Assembly: GCA_037179515.1 (NCBI GenBank) | Contig: JAXCGZ010015160.1 | Span: forward strand, 93,501-157,500 | DNA length: 64,000 nt | Source of the DNA: Halocaridina rubra | Lineage: Eukaryota > Arthropoda > Malacostraca > Decapoda > Atyidae | Reading direction: 5' to 3' | Part shown: piece by piece, positions 27,366-40,778 of the stretch | Layout of the letters: each line of letters opens with the position of its first letter | Numbering within the stretch: the stretch's first letter is position 1 | Position numbers and translations under genes: made by a program | Notes under the pieces: generated by a model | Told to the model about the DNA's origin: nothing | Database searches by the model: none | What the model saw: the letters and a program-made list of their open reading frames with translations, nothing else

Positions 27366-28775
27366 TTCGTCTACATCTTTTCGCACTTTTATGTGGGGTC
27401 GATGTTTCTGGCCAGTGTTCTCCATATGTTCATGTCCCATACCTCATCACCCAACAAACCTTAAGACCTCAGGTGGTCTTTGATGCAATCCATCCACTTA
27501 TGCTTTGGTCTCCCCCTCCCTCTCCTACCCTGTATATCCAATTCCATCACCCTCCTCCCAACATACTGTTCATCCCTCCTAATGACATGACCATACCATC
27601 TTAGTCTACTTTCTTGTATCTTATCTGATATTTCTCTAACTTTTGAGGTACCTCTAATTACCTCGTTTCTGATCTTATCGCTTCTTGTCACCCCACGCAT
27701 CCATCTCAACATCCTCATCTCTGCCACATCCAGTTTTTTCTCTTGTGTCTTCTTTATAGCCCATGCCTCTGCTCCATACATAATCGCAGGTCTCACAACT
27801 GTCTTATGCACTTTACCCCTCAACTTAATCCCTATTCTCCTGTCGCACAGCACCCCAGACACTTTCTTCCAGTTCTTCCATCCCGCTTGTATTCTGTGGG
27901 CTATTTCTGACTCTAGGTCACCATCCTCTGCTACTGTTTATCACAAATACTTGAACTTTTCAACTCTTTTTCAACACCTCCCCCTACAAATTGACCTCCC
28001 CATCCTCATCATCTCTCAACCTCATGTACTCTGTCTTCTTCCTGCTGATTCTCAGTTCTCTATCCTCCATCACTCTTCTCCACTCCTCAAGCTTCTCCTC
28101 CTCTACCTCTCGTCTGTTGCTACACAGTACAATGTCATCTGCAAAGAGCATAAACCATGGTGACTATCTCTAATACCCTGGGTTACTACATCCATGACCA
28201 GATCAAATAGATATGAACTCAAAGCAGACCCTTGATGCAGACTAACATTTACTGAGAGACTTTTTGTCAAGCCCACACTGCTCTTAACATTTGCCTCTGC
28301 CCTCTCATACATATCTTGGATGATTCTTACATACTCCTCAGGGACTCCCATTTCTCTAATACAACTCCACACCTCTTGACGTGGTACTCGATCATATGCC
28401 TTTTCCAGGTCAGTAAAGACCATATGCAGTCCTTTCTGTTTCTCACAATGCTTTTCCATCATTTGTCTCAAGGCAAATATGGCATCCACTGTCCCTCTTC
28501 CAGGCATAAAGCCAAACTGTTCATACCTGATTGTCGTTTCCTCTCTGTCGTTTCCTCTCTATGATCTTCTCCCATATCTTCATAGTAGAACTTAACAACT
28601 TTATACCTCTATAGTTTCCACACTCCTGAATGTCTCCCATCCCTTTATAGAGTGAGATGATTAGGCTTCCTCTCCACTCCTCTGACATCTTTTTCTGACT
28701 AAAGATCTTTTGCATTAAGTCCCACAAGATATCTATGCCTTCCTCTCCAAGACTCTTCCATACCTCTAAGAGTAA
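27366..28775 (-). pseudogene. RTE-type LINE reverse transcriptase, frameshifted
   Basis: Read on the minus strand: 28750-28560 WRGSLIISLYKGMGDIQECG, NYRGIKLLS; 28507-28103 LHMVFTDLEKAYDRVPR, MGVPEEYVRIIQDMYERA; 27862-27461 VVRPAIMYGAEAWAIKK, AEMRMLRWMRGVTRSDKIRN, GRRGRGRPKHKWMDCIK. These are RT core to thumb blocks of the RTE clade. The 3' end is a GAAGAAG tail, as in the copy at 37734. Several frameshifts make it inactive. It sits within E5's subterminal modules with about 65 bp of target apparently lost. Confidence 0.85.
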
Positions 28776-29104
28776 TAAAACAGTAAAAAATAGTAAAAAA
28801 CGTAAATTTAAACATATACACTCACAGTCTTGCACCATGTGAAATACTGTAAGATAGCGTACACTGTATTGGCGTCTTGGAAAATGCAAAGGCTCGCACC
28901 TACGTGAGATAGTTCATGGAATGCTATTGGCTGAAAGGGTGAGAGACGACGAATCACAGAACTGTTTTTCTGTATGTTCTGTATCATGGGGTCTGATTGG
29001 CTTTTTGATTGAAGCTTGGTTCTCCCACCATCTTCCATTGTCTCGCCTCACTCGTTCAGTCTAACTCACATGTGCGCCGTTCGCGTTGTGCTTATTACTA
29101 TGTT

Positions 29105-29678
29105 ATGCTTCAGGGGTTCTTTCGATAACAGTCTCCTATGCCTCAACAGACTCCTCTTTAATTTCAAGCGGCTCCTGCAGATCTTCTTTAACGTCTGATT
29201 TACAAGAGATTTCCTCTACTGGGGGAGCGTCAAGTGTCATTTCCTTTGCCTGAACAGACTCCTCTTTAATTTCAAGTGGCTCCTAAAGATCTTCTTTAAC
29301 GTCTGATTTACAAGAGATTTCCTCTTCTGGGGGAGCATCAGTATCATTTCCTTTACCTCAACAGACTCCTCTTTAATTTCAAGCGGCTTCTGCAGATCTT
29401 CTTTAATGTCTGATTTACAAGAGATTTCCTCTACTAGGGGAGCATTAGTATCATTTTCACAGTTTTCAATGCCATCCACTTCCATCAAAGGAGAAGGAAC
29501 ACAACTGGTTTCTGAAGACTGACCTGAATTGAGACCAGTTTGTGCAAAGTCCAAAGTATACTGTATTTCAAAATATCACTGATAGGATACTTGGCCTCTC
29601 TACTTCCATATTTTTCATAAAGATCAAGGGTTTTCATAAGTACTCTATATTCAATTCACTTCGTAACTTAGCCATGAA
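29105..29678 (-). pseudogene. Captured acidic-repeat coding fragment (in E5)
   Basis: Minus frame 29554-29237 is close to the fragment in E4: SGQSSETSCVPSPLMEVDG, VEEISCKSDIKEDLQKPLEI. Repeats occur at 29180, 29288 and 29395. Junctions with transposon sequence are at the same points as in E4, so capture preceded the spread of this subfamily. Confidence 0.6.
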
Positions 29679-30149
29679 GAAATCGAAGAACCTGGCCTTA
29701 CTTTCGAACATCTGGCAGCCACGTATGAACACGTGAAAGCACTCAAACAACTCTCACAAGAACATGATGATAATATGGTTCGTTCGGTGACCTTCTGCAA
29801 TCTTCTCGACGATGCCATGTCATTATACCTCATTCACGGTAAGTTTACCTATCACTTTCATATAATTTATGCTTGCACGCTGTTATTAATAAAGTAAAGG
29901 GTGGTTTGTTAACAGTACAGGGAGGGTTTATACAGTAAATATAAAAATAAATGTAAAATACCTATGTACATATAGGGTGATCCTACATCACAGAAATTCA
30001 CCTATCGCGGTCGGTCCCGGAACCGAACCCCCGCGATAAACGAGGGGCTACTGTATATATATAGTGATTCCCCCATTATCGCGGTGGTTCGGTTCCAGGA
30101 CCCGGCGCGAGACAGGAAAATCGCGAAGTAGGATCAGCCTATATGTACA

Positions 30150-31040
30150 TAGATATTTTAATTTATTTTTACGTTTACACTGTATAAACCCTCCCTGTAC
30201 GGTTAACAAATCACCCTTTACTTCATAAATAACAGCCTGCAACGTAAAATTACATGAAAGATAGATAAAATTACGGTGAATGAAGTGGTAATTACATGAC
30301 ATACTCATGTACCTAGGTATTTTACAATTATTTTTATGTTTACGTACTGTATAAACCCTCCCTGCACTGTTAAAAAAACACCCTTTACATTATAAATAAC
30401 AGCAAGCAACGTAAATTTTTATGAAAGTGATAGGAAAACTTACCGTGAATGAGGTGATGATGACGTGACATACATAGGTATTTTACAATTATTTGTACAT
30501 TTACGTACTGTATAAACCCTCCCTGCACAGTTAAAAAAACACCCTTTACATTATAAATAACAGCAAGCAACGTAAATTTTTATGCAAGTGATAGGAAAAC
30601 TTACCGTGAATGAGGTGATGATGACGTGACATACATAGGTATTTTACAATTATTTTTACGTTTACGTATTGTATAAACCCTCCCTGCACTGTTAAAAAAA
30701 CACCCTTTACATTATAAATAACAGCATGCAACGTAAATTTACATGAAAGTGATAGATAAAATTACGGTGAATGAAGTGGTAATTACATGACATACTCATG
30801 TACATAGGTATTTTACAATTATTTTTATGTTTACGTACTGTATAAACCCTCCCTGCACTGTTAAAAAAACACCCTTTACATTATAAATAACAGCAAGCAA
30901 CGTAAATTTACATGAAAGTGATAGATAAAATTACGGTGAATGAAGTGGTAATTACATGACATACTCATGTACATGGGTATTTTACAATTATTATAAATAA
31001 CAGCATGCAACGTAAATTTATGTGTACGTGATAGGTAAAC
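30150..31040. repeat. 160-170-bp tandem array (about 5 units) in E6
   Basis: The marker aaccctccctg recurs at 30186, 30354, 30515, 30676 and 30845, steps of 161-169 bp. It is the same unit as the arrays at 11600 and 13860. Confidence 0.9.
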
Positions 31041-31158
31041 TTACCGAGAATGAGGTTGATGATGATCTTTCTTGACCCAGGAGGAAATTATTTCGCAGCC
31101 AATAAAAGCTTTACGGCTGCTTTTTGGGGGAGAAGAACATGGGAATGGGGAGTTGCTG

Positions 31159-32877
31159 TCACTGTTTCTTCATTTGTTGGAAGATGGTATGGTAAGGAAT
31201 CATGGCATCGTAGAGAAAATTACAGAAGGTCACAGAACGAACCATATTATCATCATATTCTTGCGAGAGTTGTTGAAGTGCTTTCACATGTTCATACATG
31301 GCTGCCAAACGTTCGAGTGTAAGGCTAGGTTCTTCAATTTCTTCGTGCGTTTCCTCAAGTTCTTCCTCTTCACTCGCTGATTTCGTCATTTCTTCCAAGT
31401 CTTCATCACTCAAAGGCTGCGAGTGGCAGTCAATCACTTCATTCACATCTTCGTTAGTCATATCTTTAAAGCCTTCTCCTCCTAGCAATGCAGCCAACTT
31501 CACAGCTTTCGCAACTGCCAACTTCTGCACTTCGGCAGGAGGAAATCCCTTGCAGTCGTGGATGACTTCGGGCCACAATTTCTTCCAGCTGGCATTGATT
31601 GTGGCCGACTTCATCTCTTTGATTGCATTCTGAATATTTTGTAGGTATGTGGCAATCGTGTAATTACGCCAGTATGTCTTCAGTGAGAAGTCTTTGTCCG
31701 AATCTATGGCTTCAACAAGGTTTGCCAGGGCATTTCGTGTGTAGAGGGCCTTGAATGCACGAAGAATGCCTTGATCCATAGGTTGAATCAGTGACGTCGT
31801 ATTTGGTGGCAGGAACTCAACTTGAACACCGTCATATTGGAGATTAGTTGCGTGGCCACCAGCATTATCCATCAAAAGAAGGACTTTAAATTCAAGGCCT
31901 TTTTCCGCAAGATAAATTTTTAACTGTGGGATAAAGCATTGGTGAAACCAGTCCGATGTGAGGTTTTTCGTGATCCAGGCCTTAGGGTTATGCATCCAAT
32001 ACACTGGCAGCAGATTCTTATTCTTGTTCTTCAAAGCCCTAGGGTTCTTTGACTTGTAGATAAGCTCGGGCTTTAACATGAAGCCCGCAGCATTCCCGCA
32101 CATGATGAGGGTAACGCGATCTTTGTGCACTTTAAATCACAGGGCTTTAGCTTCGTCCTTAAAGAGAAAAGTGCAAGATGGCATTCTCTTCCAAAATAAG
32201 CCAGTCTCATCCATGTTGAAGACTTGCTCAGGAACATATTCCCCTTTGGCGATAATTTTCATGAAGTCGTTCGTGACGTAATTTTCTGCGGCAGCTGTAT
32301 CTGCAGAGGCAGCTTCGCCATGCACTGAAACGCTTTTTAGGCCATAGCATTTTTGAAATTTGAAGAACCATCCCTTGCTAGCAACGAACGGTTGCATCCT
32401 CGGTGGAGAATCGCTGGAGGGTCCTGGTTGTGGGTCGTCGATATCTTCTTCTCTCTCCTCCTCTCCACGGTCGCCACTGTCGTCATCGGGTTCATTTGCA
32501 GTGAATGTCTCGTACAGCTTCTTCGCCTTTGTTTGTATGATATTGGTGTCTAAGCTGATGTTTTTCTTTCTGCAATCAGCAATCCACAGGGCCAAAGCAG
32601 CTTCCATCCGCACTACTGCCTTATTGAGGGATGTTACGACCCTCTTCGCTGATTTATCAAAAGAAATACTCGCTGTTTTCGTAATCTTTGCCTCGTCCTT
32701 TTTGATGTAGCGAACAGTAGATTCATTGAGGCCAAAATAGCGGCCGACATCCACAAACCTTTTTCCTTCTTTCAACATATCTAAGAGTTTCACTTTATCT
32801 ACAATGGTTAACATTATCCTTTGCCGCTTAGGCTGACTACCAGAAGGCTTAGAAGGTGAAGGACGTTTGGGAGGCAT
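31159..32877 (-). pseudogene. Tigger transposase, one nonsense codon (copy 2)
   Basis: Starting at MPPKRPSPSK (32877) the frame runs 573 codons to 31159 with a single TGA at 32139-32137 (codon 247). Copy 1 has Gly (GGA) there (EEAKALGFKAHKD). Domains: N-terminal HTH (about residues 20-65, DMLKEGKRFVDVGRYFGLNE), CENP-B-like HTH (about 90-140, ALALWIADCRKKNISLDTN), DDE nuclease (about 220-400) with VFNMDETGLFWKRMPS, LLMDNAGGHATNLQYDGVQV and LIQPMDQGILRAFKALYT, holding the three catalytic Asp. The acidic C-terminus follows. The protein would bind element ends and move them to TA sites. An upstream in-frame Met at 32952 lies in leader sequence and is less likely. Confidence 0.92.
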
Positions 32878-33987
32878 TGCAAAGGTTAAATTACGCGTGA
32901 AAACACAATTACAAGCAAAACGTATTAAGCACAACGAGAACGGCGCACACATGAGTTAGACTGAACAAGTGAGGCGGCACATTGGAAAATGGAGGGAAAA
33001 GCAAATTGCAATGAAAAAGCCAATCAGACCCCATGATACAGAACATACAGAAAAACAATTCTGTGATTCGTCGTCTCCCGACCTTTCAGCCAATAGCATT
33101 CCATGAACTATCTCACGTAGGGGAGAACCTTTTCGTTTTCCGAAACGCTAATAGCGGTATCGTATTTTACATGGGCAATACTGTTAGTATTTTAAGTTTT
33201 TATTATTTTTTACTGTTTTATTATTCTTAGGCTAGGAAATACTTGTTTTATCAATAAAATAATGAAAATTTTAATATTCACTAGGTCTCGTAGGTGAGAG
33301 CCTTTGCGTTTTCCGAAACGTGATACCAGTATCGTATTTTTCATGGTGCAATACTGTTAGTACTGTATTTATATTTTTTACTATTTTTTACTGTTTTATT
33401 ATTCTTAGGCTAGGAAATACTTGTTTTATCAATATACTAATGAAAATTTTAATATTCACTAGGTCATGTAGGTGAGAGCCTTTGCGTTTTCCGAAACACT
33501 GATACCAGTATCGTATTTTAGGTGGTGCAAGAATGTTAGTATTTATGTTTTTTACTATTTTTTACTGCTTTATTATTCTTAGGCTAAGAAATGCATTTTT
33601 TTATCAATAAAATCATGAAACTACTGGAAATTTTAATATACAGTATATGCTAGCTCACTTAGGTGCGACCCCAATACATTGTACGCTATCGGACACTATT
33701 TGATATGATGCAATACCCAGTACTGTGAGTTATTGTATATCTATATTTATATTTTTTACTATTTTTTACTGATTTATTATTCGTAGGCTGGGAAATACAT
33801 TGTTTTTATCAATTAAATAATGGATTTTTTTTTCAATAAAAAAATGAAAATACTGAAAATTTTTATTTTTTCAATATTTTAATATTTTTGCGTATACCCA
33901 AAAAATAAAATAATAATTTGCCAAAAAAAAAAAAAAGTGGTACGGTGAAAACGCAAACCAAGACACGCGATCCAGCGGGGGATCACG

Positions 33988-34003
33988 TGTGTATATATAA
34001 TAT

Positions 34004-34077
<74 letters not shown>

Positions 34078-34114
34078 ATATATATATCATCATCATCATC
34101 ATCATCATCATCAT
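33988..34114. repeat. (TA)n with (CAT)n
   Basis: TA with AATAT interruptions from 33988, then nine ATC/CAT units to 34114. It joins the end of E6 to a LINE fragment. Confidence 0.95.
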
Positions 34115-34116
34115 AC

Positions 34117-34640
34117 ATCAGAAATATTTATGTAACCTATGTGAGGCCAAAACTCGAATATGCAGCCCCCTTTTGGAATCCGCACTTGAAAAAGCACATA
34201 GCCAAGCTTGAAAAAGTTCAAAGACATGCCACGAAACTGGTGCCAGAAATACGCAATCTCAGTTATGATGAGAGGCTGAGGGAATTAGACTTACCATCAC
34301 TCGAAGCTAGAAGAGTGAGGGGGGATATGGTGACAGTCTTTAAATTCCTTCATGGTTATGATAGAGTGGATAGGGATCGATATTTTGATATGGCTGGCTC
34401 TAGAACTAGAGGTCATAGTTTGAAGCTTCGTAAGAAAACTTCTTTGCAGGATGTAAGGAAATACTTTTTCAGTGCAAGAGTAGTTGATAATTGGAACTGG
34501 CTAAGAGAGGAGGTAGTTAATGCTATCTCAATCCATAGTTTTAACGACAGGTATGATAAGTATCACTAAGTATAAAATGGAACCGATCAGGAGACGGGAA
34601 GAAACGAGCTTTGGGCTCTTTCCCGTAAACACAATTAGGT
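34117..34640 (+). pseudogene. CR1/L2-type LINE reverse transcriptase, C-terminal fragment
   Basis: The frame to 34569 encodes MRPKLEYAAPFWNPHLKKHI, LEKVQRHATKLVPEIRNLSY, LRELDLPSLEARRVRGD, VFKFLHGYD, GHSLKLRKK, FFSARVVDNWNWL. This is the end of a CR1/L2-type RT just after the catalytic core. The frame is intact but 5'-truncated. A 3' UTR of about 70 bp ends in (CATA)n. A second copy is at 55580-56010. Confidence 0.85.
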
Positions 34641-34643
34641 AAT

Positions 34644-35578
<935 letters not shown>

Positions 35579-35718
35579 GTCCAAACTGTTAGCATACAGC
35601 ACTAAATAGTAAGGAAGCCCATCAGTAAAACAAAACTTATAAAACAACGCTATATTTCGGATCCTAACTGGATCCCTTCTCAGGCACAGTATATATATAC
35701 TGTATTGTAATACTTTAC

Positions 35719-35934
35719 CTGTCTGCATCCCATGTTGTAAGAAAATTAAAAGGAAAGAGTGGTTCCGATTCCAAACTCAAAATCTGGGGATCTGCTGCGA
35801 TTAAGACTCTCACATTGTCTTCTCGAGAATCTGCTAGTTCTGGCCATCTTAGAGCCTTGAATATGTAAAAAAGCCACTCATTCAGTAACACCACAGTGAA
35901 GAGCATTCCAATAATGAAGCCATGTTTAGTAAGC
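35719..35934 (-). CDS. Metallophosphoesterase exon: membrane segment and first metal motif
   Basis: A 216-bp exon, acceptor phase 2 (atctatttcag above 35934), donor phase 2 (GACAG|GTAAAG below 35719). The peptide LTKHGFIIGMLFTVVLLNEW contains a hydrophobic segment typical of the N-terminal anchor of this family, followed by FKALRWPELAD and VRVLIAADPQIL. The Asp of ADPQ is the first metal-binding motif. It ends LTTWDADR, whose Arg codon is completed by the exon at 5662-5824. Only the N-terminal cytosolic tail should be missing; the first exon was not found in 35935-64000. Confidence 0.88.
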
Positions 35935-37733
35935 CTGAAATAGATTAAAATTAATTCTCTCATAATACTCAATACACTATAGTATTAATGTTATAATATA
36001 TGTAAATAGTACAGAATGGTGGTAAAAAGGAGGCAGCTAATTTACAGATTTCTAGACCACTTTTTTCCCAAAATCAAATTTACTGAACCATTAAAAATTC
36101 AGTAATAGAATTACATACGCTATTCATACCCTACTTTTAAAAAAAATTAGGCAATATATTAAAGAGGGCAATGTATAAATTAAAAGATTAAATATAATTC
36201 ATACAGAAGGTTTTTCATTAATCAGATATCATTATGAGAGTTAAACAAAAGCGAGAGATTTTATTTAGGATACAGATTTTTTACAAGTGTGACACTGACA
36301 GGGAAGAAACTTGCCCTCATCAATAAAGGCCCAAGCGCGAAGAAAACATTAAGACGAAGAAAATGTAAAAGGTAAATGACAAGGCAGAGATGAGATAATG
36401 ATACACAATAGGAAAAGAACTGGATGAAAGAATAGTCGAAGTACTGAGGACCTAGAGATATGGCAGGATTAGGCCCTGAGATGACGATAGATCTGTTTCC
36501 TGAAGGAAGCTAGGTTATAAGAATTAGGAAAGACTGAAGAGGGAAGATTTCCAGTCTGGGGGTAGATGGGAAGAAGCAATCGCTGCATCGACCAATCCGG
36601 TAACTACAAATCTCCACACAGTACCTGTGAAACGAGGCCGCTTGGTGAGTGTTACGTGGCCTCGGGAGTGGGGGAGGGATGCAACTCGCCAACTCATCAG
36701 AGGAGCAATAGAAAAGAGATAGGGATGATACCTTGCAGCGAAGAGAAAGAGAATCTAGATTAGATGTAAGAGAAGGGTCTGTAATCAGTCAGACTACCTT
36801 AGATTCAACCCTATCAAGGAGATAAATATAAGAAGAAGCACCCCAGATATGCGAGCAGTATTCTAAGCATGGACGGATAAGACTTCTATAGATTTTAAGT
36901 AATTGTAAAGAGGAAAAATAATGATGAAAACAAAATAGAACCCCCAATTTTTTGGATGCAGATTTAGAAATTTGGATTATATGATTCCTCCAAGACAACC
37001 TAGAGACTCTCAGGATTCCTAATATATTAATAAAATTATGAGGATAAACTTCGTTAGTTCTGAAGACAACAGGGCTCTCAGGAGGAGAATAAAATAAAGA
37101 GATAGCCAGAAACTGTGTCTTGCAGGAATTAAAGTTAACTAAATTTTGGGAGCCCCATTCAGGTACTCTCTGCAAATCAGAGTTGAGAGTAGAAGAAAGA
37201 GTGATATCAGACTGATTATGAGAAGCAGATGAAGGCTGTGAAGAAAAGGCAGAGGAAAAATGAAGGGTAGATCATTGGCAAAGGCGTGAATAAGAGAGGA
37301 GGATGGGGACTGAAGAAGATCGTTGATGAAGAGAATGAACAGAGTAGGTGAAAGAACAGAGCCATGTGGAACACCACTGGTAACAGTGAAAGAGCAAACG
37401 TTGCACCATCAACATCCACAGATATAAAACGGTCAAAAAGAAAACTGGGATTCAGAGAACAGAGCGAAGGGGTAAAGCCATAACCAGGGAGTTTGGCCAA
37501 CAGAGCCTTGTGCCAGACTCTGTTAATAGCCTTACAGACATCAAGGGCAATGAGGAAGGATTCCCCATGGTTCCTAAGAGAAGATGACCATACAAGAGTA
37601 AGATAGGACAGGAGGTCACCGGTTGATCTTGCCTTGCAGAAGCTGTACTGCTGATTGGAGATAAGTGAGTTAGATTCAAGATGTTTTAAGAAGTCAGAAT
37701 TGAGTAACGTTTTGAAAACTTTAGTGATAGATG

Positions 37734-38542
37734 TAATGGATGTGATGGTGGAGGAGGTGACAAAGGAGCCACCATGGAGCATGCTCTTTGCAGACGATAT
37801 TGTTTTGGTCTCCGAGAGCCGTGAAGAATTGCAAGAGAGGTTGGAGCTATGGAGGGGTTTGCTGGAGGATTACGGACTGAAGGTGAGCAGACAGAAAACG
37901 GAGTACCTGGAGTGCAATGTGACACAAGGAGGCGACATGTTCATGCAAGACCACAAGCTCCCAAAGGCGGACGCCTTCAAATACCTCGGCTCCTACGTAA
38001 CGAAGGATGGAGACCTAGAGAGAGAGATTGATCATAGGATCCAGGTAGTGTGGAACAGCCGGAAGAGAACATCAGGGGTGCTATGTGACAAGAAAATCAG
38101 TGCTAGAGTGAAAGGAAAAGTGTACAAGTCAGTTGTGAGACCAGCGTTGCTGTACGGAGCAGAGACGTGGCCGGTGAAAAAGGTTCAAGAAAGGAAGATA
38201 GATGTCGCAGAAATGAGAATGCTGAGGTGGATGTGTGGGGTGACGAGGGAGGACAGGATACGAAATGACCGGATCAGAGGTACAGTGAAGGTGGTGGAGG
38301 CGTCGGCGAAAGCGCAGGAGAGGAGATTACAGTGGTTCGGTCATGTGAAGAGGAGAGAAGAAGACTACGTAGGTGTGAGAGTGATGGAGATGGACGTGCA
38401 GGGCAGACGTAGACGAGGAAGACCTAAACTACGGTGGAAGGACCGACTGAAGGAGGATCTCAGAGAGAGACAGCTGGGGGAGGAGCAAGTGATGGACCGG
38501 AACCAGTGGAGACGACTAGTGAAGAGATGCGACCCCATATGA
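37734..38542 (+). CDS. RTE reverse transcriptase C-terminal fragment
   Basis: The open frame includes [20 protein letters not shown] (the catalytic FADD motif of RT domain 5), YLECNVTQGG, FKYLGSYVTKDGDLEREIDH, VVRPALLYGAETWPVKK, AEMRMLRWMCGVTREDRIRN, RRRRGRPKLRWKDRLKEDLR and ends at KRCDPI. The frame runs unbroken from the flank into the element and up to its stop, but endonuclease and N-terminal RT are missing, so it is not autonomous. Upstream residues before PPWSM belong partly to the flank. Confidence 0.85.
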
Positions 38543-38576
38543 AAATGGGAACGCAAATAGAGGAAGAAGAAGAAGA
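37734..38576 (+). mobile_element. RTE-type LINE, 5'-truncated, nested insertion
   Basis: Flanked by an 11-bp direct repeat agtgatagatg at 37723-37733 and 38577-38587. The 3' end is gaggaagaagaagaagaa. It splits the jockey-like RT between NYRPIAVTSSIT and KVFKTLLN, in the opposite orientation. GC content is visibly higher than its surroundings, and the frame is still open. Confidence 0.92.
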
Positions 38577-39190
38577 AGTGATAGATGAGGTTACGGCAAT
38601 AGGTCGGTAGTTTGAAGGACTAGACCGGTCACCTTTCTTAGGAACAGGTTGCACTAGAGTATGCTTCCAAGATGAAGGATAGATACTAGTTGACAAAATA
38701 AGGCGAAAAAGATGGTAAAGCATGGGAGCCAGTTCATCTGCAAACTCCTTAAGGAACCTTGCAGGGGTACCATCGGGAAAAGATCCCTTGTTCGTCATCA
38801 GCGAGAGAAGAACCTTATGAACTTTGCGTGGAGAAAGGATAAGGGAAGGCATATGGTTAGAGAAGGGTAAAGAATGAAAGATAGGTGTGCTAGAATCATT
38901 TACGAAAGAGTTGGCAGAAAAATGAGAGCCATAGAGAGTGGTTTTGTCAGTGGAAGAGCAAGCTATAGGATCATCGGCACGAATGAGAGGGGAAAAGATT
39001 GAGTTACATAAGTTTTGGGCTAAGGACCAGAAATACTTATCAGTGGGAGAGGAGTTAAGGTCATCAACTTTCCTTCTTATAAAGAAAGCTTTAGACCTTC
39101 AAATCTGAGCAATACAGTGATTCCTAGATGAAATAAAAGCAGAGCGAGTTAAATCAGATTGCATAATCCCAACATATGATACTGATATTA

Positions 39191-40114
39191 AAAGTATGAA
39201 TAGGAAATACTTTTGATGAATACAACACGGTCATAAGAAGCAACCCATATTCTTGTTAAAAATCTAAAAACATTTTTATTATTAGTAGGGACAGTCATCA
39301 CTGATTAATAAAGTATTCATAGATCTAAAAATAAAAGTTATACTCTTCTCATTATAAGGTATGGGTAAGTACTTATAGAACAAAGACATTGGAAAAAAGG
39401 AAGCACCTAAAATAGCGAGAAGTAGCATGGATTTCATTAGGACATTTTAAGTAAGTTTTTTTCATATAAGAATGGCCTCTTTACAACCAATACCTAATAT
39501 TAAACTTGATCATGGCTGCAGTTACAATTGCTACATATATGCATGTACAAGGCTGGGTGGTTGAGTTTGAGATCTGTCATATTCTGAGGTTTTGACTAAC
39601 AGCATATCATCTCTATGTCATATTGCTGGGTCTTATTTTAACCTTTACAGCACACATTTATTAATTTCTTATTATTAAATCCTATTCATGATACTTTTCT
39701 TTGTGAAATACTATTTTAATAAACAATACAAAACATCTTCCATCTTAAAGAGATGTAAGTACTGCTAGCTCACAGAAAGAAAACTGTTGTATACCCATAT
39801 AGGCAAGACTTATACCGCCAGACAGTGCAGTCATGGTCAGAAAACCAATAACTATTCCCAGTGGTAGTAGGTTATACAGTCAGACAGTCATAAAACCCCG
39901 TCACGGCCGTGGACACATAGTCGAACAGTCATAAATCAGATAGGACATAAGTCGGATGTATTTATAATGTATAAGGCTGGCCCATGGCACCAGCCACCCA
40001 TTGCCATACTACAAACGTTGTTTTTTTGCAATTAAATAGGACTGGCCAGTACAGCTCAAAGTTAAAAATATACCACAGTACAGTTCCTTTGCTAAGATTA
40101 CATATACACTGAAT
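39191..40114. other. No feature recognised
   Basis: AT-rich. A short minus-strand frame starting ATG at 39433 (MLLLAILGASFF...) has no recognisable family and no confirmed splice context. Confidence 0.4.
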
Positions 40115-40372
40115 ATCATTGCGTATTCTTTAAACATCTATTATCTCTTTGCATCTGACAAGTCACAACACACCACATCTCTGCTTGTATTAACATTCTT
40201 TCTCATCATTATTAGGTTCATTTTACTTTGACTATTCTCTATGCCTGTCTTTGTATTGTTTATTATTCTCCTATTGTTTCTTTGTCCTAAGATGCTATTT
40301 TTTCTCAAAAGTTTTTAGAGTGCCAGGGCCTAATGAGGGCAGTTTACTTTGCACATCTTAGTGTCACACGCA
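40115..40372 (+). repeat. LINE tail-related repeat
   Basis: It shares gaatatcatt, tgcatctgacaagtcacaac, ccacatctctgct and the closing gcctaatgagggcag, gtgtcacacgcat with the repeats at 2165 and 19977 and with the jockey-like 3' UTR. Confidence 0.6.

Positions 40373-40778
<406 letters not shown>

Larger units (their letters stand above)
26869..30053 (+). mobile_element. Tigger derivative with captured segment (E5), split by an RTE
   Basis: Left tip cagtaacccctcgctatatc after TA; right tip gataaacgaggggctactg before TA. Its layout equals E4: modules (palindromes at 27137 and 27322), leader (28900-29104), captured segment (29105-29678), transposase C-terminus (29679-29820). An RTE-type LINE interrupts it at 27366-28775. 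Confidence 0.82.
30062..33987 (-). mobile_element. Near-complete Tigger element (E6)
   Basis: Left tip tagtgattcccccattatcg, right tip gcgatccagcgggggatcac. It is separated from E5 by only 8 bp of TA. It has a left subterminal array (30150-31040), a transposase gene on the minus strand with one internal stop (31159-32877) and right modules (33150-33790). At 3.9 kb it is the best candidate for the autonomous parent type. Confidence 0.85.
36270..39190 (-). pseudogene. Jockey/CR1-type LINE reverse transcriptase, interrupted
   Basis: Minus-strand order: 39110-38860 linker (WSLAQNLCNSIFSPLI), 38852-38590 RT start (ARFLKEFADELAPMLYHLFR, WKHTLVQPVPKKGD, NYRPIAVTSSIT), then an inserted RTE, then 37700-37216 (KVFKTLLNSDFLKHLESNSL, STGDLLSYLT, FLIALDVCKA, DRFISVDVDGA), 37175-36789 (LSWRNHIIQISKSASKKLGV, LIRPCLEYCSHIWGAS) and 36692-36510 (PPPLPRPRNT). 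The 3' UTR cctttattgatgagggcaag ends at about 36270. Stops and shifts make it dead; the endonuclease half is absent. Confidence 0.88.

Noticed and set aside
30385..30731. Repeated frames reading AVIYNVKGVFLTVQGG
   Set aside because: They follow the 160-bp repeat period and have no independent support; they are array translations.
39290..39433. Minus-strand short frame MLLLAILGASFF...
   Set aside because: Considered as the missing first exon of the phosphoesterase; no donor in phase 2 and no family resemblance.
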